Origin: Clostridia bacterium
Lineage (GTDB): Bacteria; Bacillota_A; Clostridia; Christensenellales; Borkfalkiaceae
NCBI GenBank assembly: GCA_017621955.1
Contig: JAGASB010000101.1
Location: forward strand, 1-9,002
Reading direction: 5' to 3'
DNA: 9,002 bases
How positions within the stretch are numbered: the first letter of the stretch is position 1; the number at the start of each line of letters is the position of its first letter. This document shows positions 6,262 to 9,002 of this stretch, piece by piece. Made by a program: the position numbers and the translations under genes. The notes beneath the pieces were generated by a model. It saw only the letters and a program-made list of their open reading frames with translations. It did no database searches and was not told the DNA's origin.

Positions 6262-7257
6262 ATGAAGGAAAAAACGCTTCAAAAAGAAAATATGTTCTTG
6301 TCACCGTATGCGTTAAAATCCTGCGATACGGTAGGTAGACTTATTGAAGAACAGCCTTGTCCTATGCGAACTGATTTTCAGCGTGACAGGGATAGAATTA
6401 TTCACTGTAAGGCGTTTAGGCGCTTAAAGAACAAAACGCAAGTTTTCTTTTCGCCCGAAGGTGACCATTATAGAACACGATTAACGCATACGTTAAACGT
6501 TTCTCAGGTCGCTCGTGGTATTGCAAGGGCAATTTCACTTAACGAAGATTTGACCGAAGCCATCGCTCTTGGACACGATTTAGGGCATACCCCGTTTGGA
6601 CATTCGGGCGAACGCATTTTAGCAAAACTTAACCCTAACGGTTTTTCTCACAACGTTCAGTCGGGTAGGGTGGTTGACGTACTTGAAAACGACGGCAAAG
6701 GACTTAATCTTACTAGGGAAGTAGTGGACGGTATTATTAACCACAAGTTAAATACTACTGCAAAAACTCTTGAAGGGCAAGCAGTTAGTATTGCTGATAG
6801 AATTGCATATATTAATCACGATATTGACGACGCTATTAACGGCGGTTTTATTACCGTAAGCGATTTGCCAAGTTCTACCCGTAAACTTCTTGGCGATACT
6901 TCAAGGGAAAGAATAAACGCTATGCTTAAATCCATTTACGTTATGAGTGACGGCAAAAATTTCGTAAAGATGGAAGATGAAATTGCATCGGCAACGACAG
7001 AACTTAGGAGTTTTATGTTTTCAAGGGTGTATAATGATAAAACTTTCCGTGAAGAAGAAATGCGTGCTGATAGAATGATTACCGCCCTTTATGAATATTA
7101 CAAAAAAGACCCTGCACGGTTGCCTGAGTTTTACGTTAAAAGGCTTGAATTTGACGATATTGATACCGTGCTTTGCGATTACATTTCGGGTATGAGCGAT
7201 ATGTACGCTGTAAAAACGTTTAACGAAATTTTCGTTCCTAAAAATTGGAAGCTTTAA
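6262..7257 (+). CDS. dgt: dGTP triphosphohydrolase-like HD-domain protein
   Basis: Cytoplasmic HD-superfamily enzyme predicted to hydrolyse dGTP (or other dNTPs) to the deoxynucleoside and triphosphate, affecting dNTP pools. The 331-residue length matches the short, dGTPase-like type rather than the roughly 500-residue E. coli form. Visible motifs are FQRDRDRIIHCKAFRRLKNK (39-58), the metal-binding RTRLTHTL (71-78, His76), ALGHDLGHTPFGHSGE (102-117, His105-Asp106), and SIADRIAYINHD (176-187, Asp179), which completes the H...HD...D set. The FRRLKNKTQVF segment is characteristic of this subfamily. dgt commonly lies just upstream of dnaG and rpoD in Clostridia, and here dnaG follows after one base. 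Family is secure; substrate preference among dNTPs, and any allosteric control by nucleotides, is untested. Confidence 0.93.
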   Translation: MKEKTLQKENMFLSPYALKSCDTVGRLIEEQPCPMRTDFQRDRDRIIHCKAFRRLKNKTQVFFSPEGDHYRTRLTHTLNVSQVARGIARAISLNEDLTEAIALGHDLGHTPFGHSGERILAKLNPNGFSHNVQSGRVVDVLENDGKGLNLTREVVDGIINHKLNTTAKTLEGQAVSIADRIAYINHDIDDAINGGFITVSDLPSSTRKLLGDTSRERINAMLKSIYVMSDGKNFVKMEDEIASATTELRSFMFSRVYNDKTFREEEMRADRMITALYEYYKKDPARLPEFYVKRLEFDDIDTVLCDYISGMSDMYAVKTFNEIFVPKNWKL

Positions 7258-7258
7258 T

Positions 7259-9002
7259 ATGAAAGGTTTTGACGCAAGGTTCATTGAAGAACTTAAAAAC
7301 AAAAACGATATTGTCGACGTTGTAGGTAAGTACGTTCAACTTGTCCAACGTGGTGGCAATTATTGGGGGAAATGCCCTTTTCATCACGAAAAGACGGCAT
7401 CTTTTTCGGTAAATGCACACGGCAACTTTTACTATTGCTTCGGGTGTCATAAGAGTGGGGACGTAATAAATTTTATTATGGAAATGGAGTCGCTTGATTT
7501 TGGCGACGCTGTTAAGTTTTTAGCAGAACGTGCTAAGATTCCTTTGCCTGAAATTCGTTACGACGATGAAAAAATTCGTGAACAAAAGCAAAAGAAAGAG
7601 CGTGCATTTGCCGTGCTTTTAGAAACGGCTAGGTTTTACGCTTCAAACCTTAAAAAAGACGGGGCGGACAAGTATTTAGAATATATTATAAAACGCAAGA
7701 TTACTTCTGAGTGGGTGGCAAAATTTGGTCTTGGCGCTTCGCTTGACTTTGACGGTTTGCCTAATCACTTAAAAAATAAAGGCTTTACCTATCAAGAAAT
7801 GGTAGATGCAGGCGTTGTGAGTATTAGCAAAAGTGGAAGATATTTTGATGCGCTTGCCGAAAGACTTATTTTCCCTATAATAAATCATTTTGGTCAGGTG
7901 GTTGCGTTTGGTGGAAGAAAACTTGAAAAAGTTGATTTTGGTAAATATAAAAATACGGGCGAAACTATAATTTTTTCAAAAAGCTACAATCTATATAATA
8001 TAAACAACCTCAAAAAGCTTAAAAACGAAAAGGGCATTGACGGCGTGATTATGGTCGAAGGGTATATGGATACTGTGTCCTTAGTTCAAGCGGGCATACT
8101 AAACGTTGTGGCGAGTATGGGTACGGCGCTTACCAAAGAACAAGCACGCATTCTTAAAAGATATACAGATAAGGTGTTTATCAGTTACGACGGCGATTCG
8201 GCAGGTCAAGCGGCAACGTTGCGTGGGCTTGATATTTTAAGCGATGAAGGACTTGACGTAAGGGTTATTTCACTTCCCGATGGAATGGACCCTGACGACG
8301 TTGTTAAAAATTACGGTGCTGACGGATACAGAAAACTTGTGTTTGAAGCAAAACCACTTATCGACTTTAAGCTTGACGTTGTTAAAAATTCGTGTGAGCT
8401 TAATACCGTTGACGGAAAAAGAAAGTACGTTCAAAGGTCGGTTGCTGTTATTAGGGAAAGTTCTTCGCCGGCAGAACAGGAAGATTTATTAAAAACGGTA
8501 AGTGCCGTTTCGGGCATAACGTTTGAAGCATTAAAGCGTGAACTTTACAGTAAAGAGGTTGAAAAGGAACAAAAAGTTCAACCCGTTCCGCAATTTACCG
8601 ACAATGCAGGCGATAAAATTGCACTTGCTTCAAGGTTTGTTTTATCGGCATACTTATTCAATAAGCCGTACGCAAAAGAAACGGACGTAAGTAAACTTGA
8701 ATTTAGCTTGCCCGTTCATAAAGAGATACAAAAGTATATTTTAGATAGAATTACTTTGCAAAAGCAAGTGGTGTTTAGCGACCTTTACGAAGTTTTATCC
8801 GAAGAATTTAAGGACGAAATTTCAAGAATTGCGGGTATGGAAACCGAAGAGAATAAAAACTTCGACCAAGCGACTTACTTTTTTGACTGTGTAAGGGCGC
8901 TTAAACTTGACAAGCTTTCGAGAGAAGAAAAACGGCTCACGGCACTTTTTGCAGCTGAAACGGACAACGAAAAACGAAAAATTTTCATGCAAGAGTTTAA
9001 CA
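7259..9002 (+). CDS. dnaG: DNA primase DnaG, 3' end cut by the window
   Basis: Synthesises the RNA primers for lagging-strand replication and works with the replicative helicase. The frame is open from ATG 7259 to the window edge: 581 codons of a protein usually near 600 residues, so only the extreme C-terminus is missing. The N-terminal zinc domain follows the CHC2 pattern: Cys39, His42, Cys60 and Cys63 within KCPFHHEKTASFSV and FYYCFGCHKSGD. The catalytic core follows, with the Toprim glutamate in IMVEGYMDTVSL and the metal-binding acidic motif ISYDGDSAGQAA. The C-terminal third, charged and helix-rich, matches the position of the helicase-binding domain but is poorly conserved. Only one base separates it from the dgt stop; a weak GGAAG (7247-7251) inside the end of dgt is the best ribosome binding site, so translational coupling is likely. 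rpoD often follows in Clostridia but lies outside the window. Confidence 0.97.
   Translation, partial: MKGFDARFIEELKNKNDIVDVVGKYVQLVQRGGNYWGKCPFHHEKTASFSVNAHGNFYYCFGCHKSGDVINFIMEMESLDFGDAVKFLAERAKIPLPEIRYDDEKIREQKQKKERAFAVLLETARFYASNLKKDGADKYLEYIIKRKITSEWVAKFGLGASLDFDGLPNHLKNKGFTYQEMVDAGVVSISKSGRYFDALAERLIFPIINHFGQVVAFGGRKLEKVDFGKYKNTGETIIFSKSYNLYNINNLKKLKNEKGIDGVIMVEGYMDTVSLVQAGILNVVASMGTALTKEQARILKRYTDKVFISYDGDSAGQAATLRGLDILSDEGLDVRVISLPDGMDPDDVVKNYGADGYRKLVFEAKPLIDFKLDVVKNSCELNTVDGKRKYVQRSVAVIRESSSPAEQEDLLKTVSAVSGITFEALKRELYSKEVEKEQKVQPVPQFTDNAGDKIALASRFVLSAYLFNKPYAKETDVSKLEFSLPVHKEIQKYILDRITLQKQVVFSDLYEVLSEEFKDEISRIAGMETEENKNFDQATYFFDCVRALKLDKLSREEKRLTALFAAETDNEKRKIFMQEFN

Noticed and set aside
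8280..8492. Plus-strand reading frame inside dnaG
   Set aside because: It is an out-of-frame shadow within the continuous primase frame.
1..9002. CRISPR array, tRNA, rRNA, transposase or insertion-sequence ends
   Set aside because: I found no regularly spaced direct repeats, tRNA-like cloverleaf, rRNA signature, transposase motif or paired terminal repeats.

Overview
The window looks like chromosome of an AT-rich, low-GC Gram-positive bacterium, most likely an uncultured member of the Clostridia (Bacillota). This is inferred from strong AGGAGG-type ribosome binding sites, U-tailed intrinsic terminators, a gcvT-type glycine riboswitch in front of an AgcS symporter, a dgt-dnaG gene pair, and a SipW/TasA-type secretion cassette. 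All six genes sit on the + strand, the five visible stop codons are all TAA, and TGG is used for Trp (standard code). Genus cannot be told from the sequence.

Region 1 (1-4343) is a surface-protein secretion cassette. It opens with the 3' part of a SipW-like type I signal peptidase that carries an extra coiled-coil tail. Next come a membrane-anchored protein of unknown function and a small exported protein with a SipW-cognate signal peptide and a TasA/camelysin-like domain. After a termination-like hairpin region and a candidate promoter flanked by an inverted repeat lies a 686-residue exported protein. It joins a similar signal peptide and TasA/camelysin-like module to five GLUG-like repeats and a C-terminal beta-helix-like region. 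The simplest reading is that the peptidase processes the two exported proteins, which then form or decorate a surface fibre or matrix. A strong terminator closes the region.

Region 2 (4362-6164) is a self-contained transport unit: a sigma-A-like promoter, a single-aptamer glycine riboswitch with an upstream helper helix, an intrinsic terminator in the leader, an AgcS-family alanine/glycine:cation symporter, and its own terminator. Base pairing visible in the leader suggests a transcriptional OFF switch, in which glycine shuts down a glycine/alanine importer.

Region 3 (6262-9002) is a housekeeping pair. An HD-domain dGTP triphosphohydrolase-like gene (dgt) is followed after one base by DNA primase (dnaG), which runs off the window nearly complete. 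The most unusual material is the SipW cassette; the riboswitch has the most readable mechanism.
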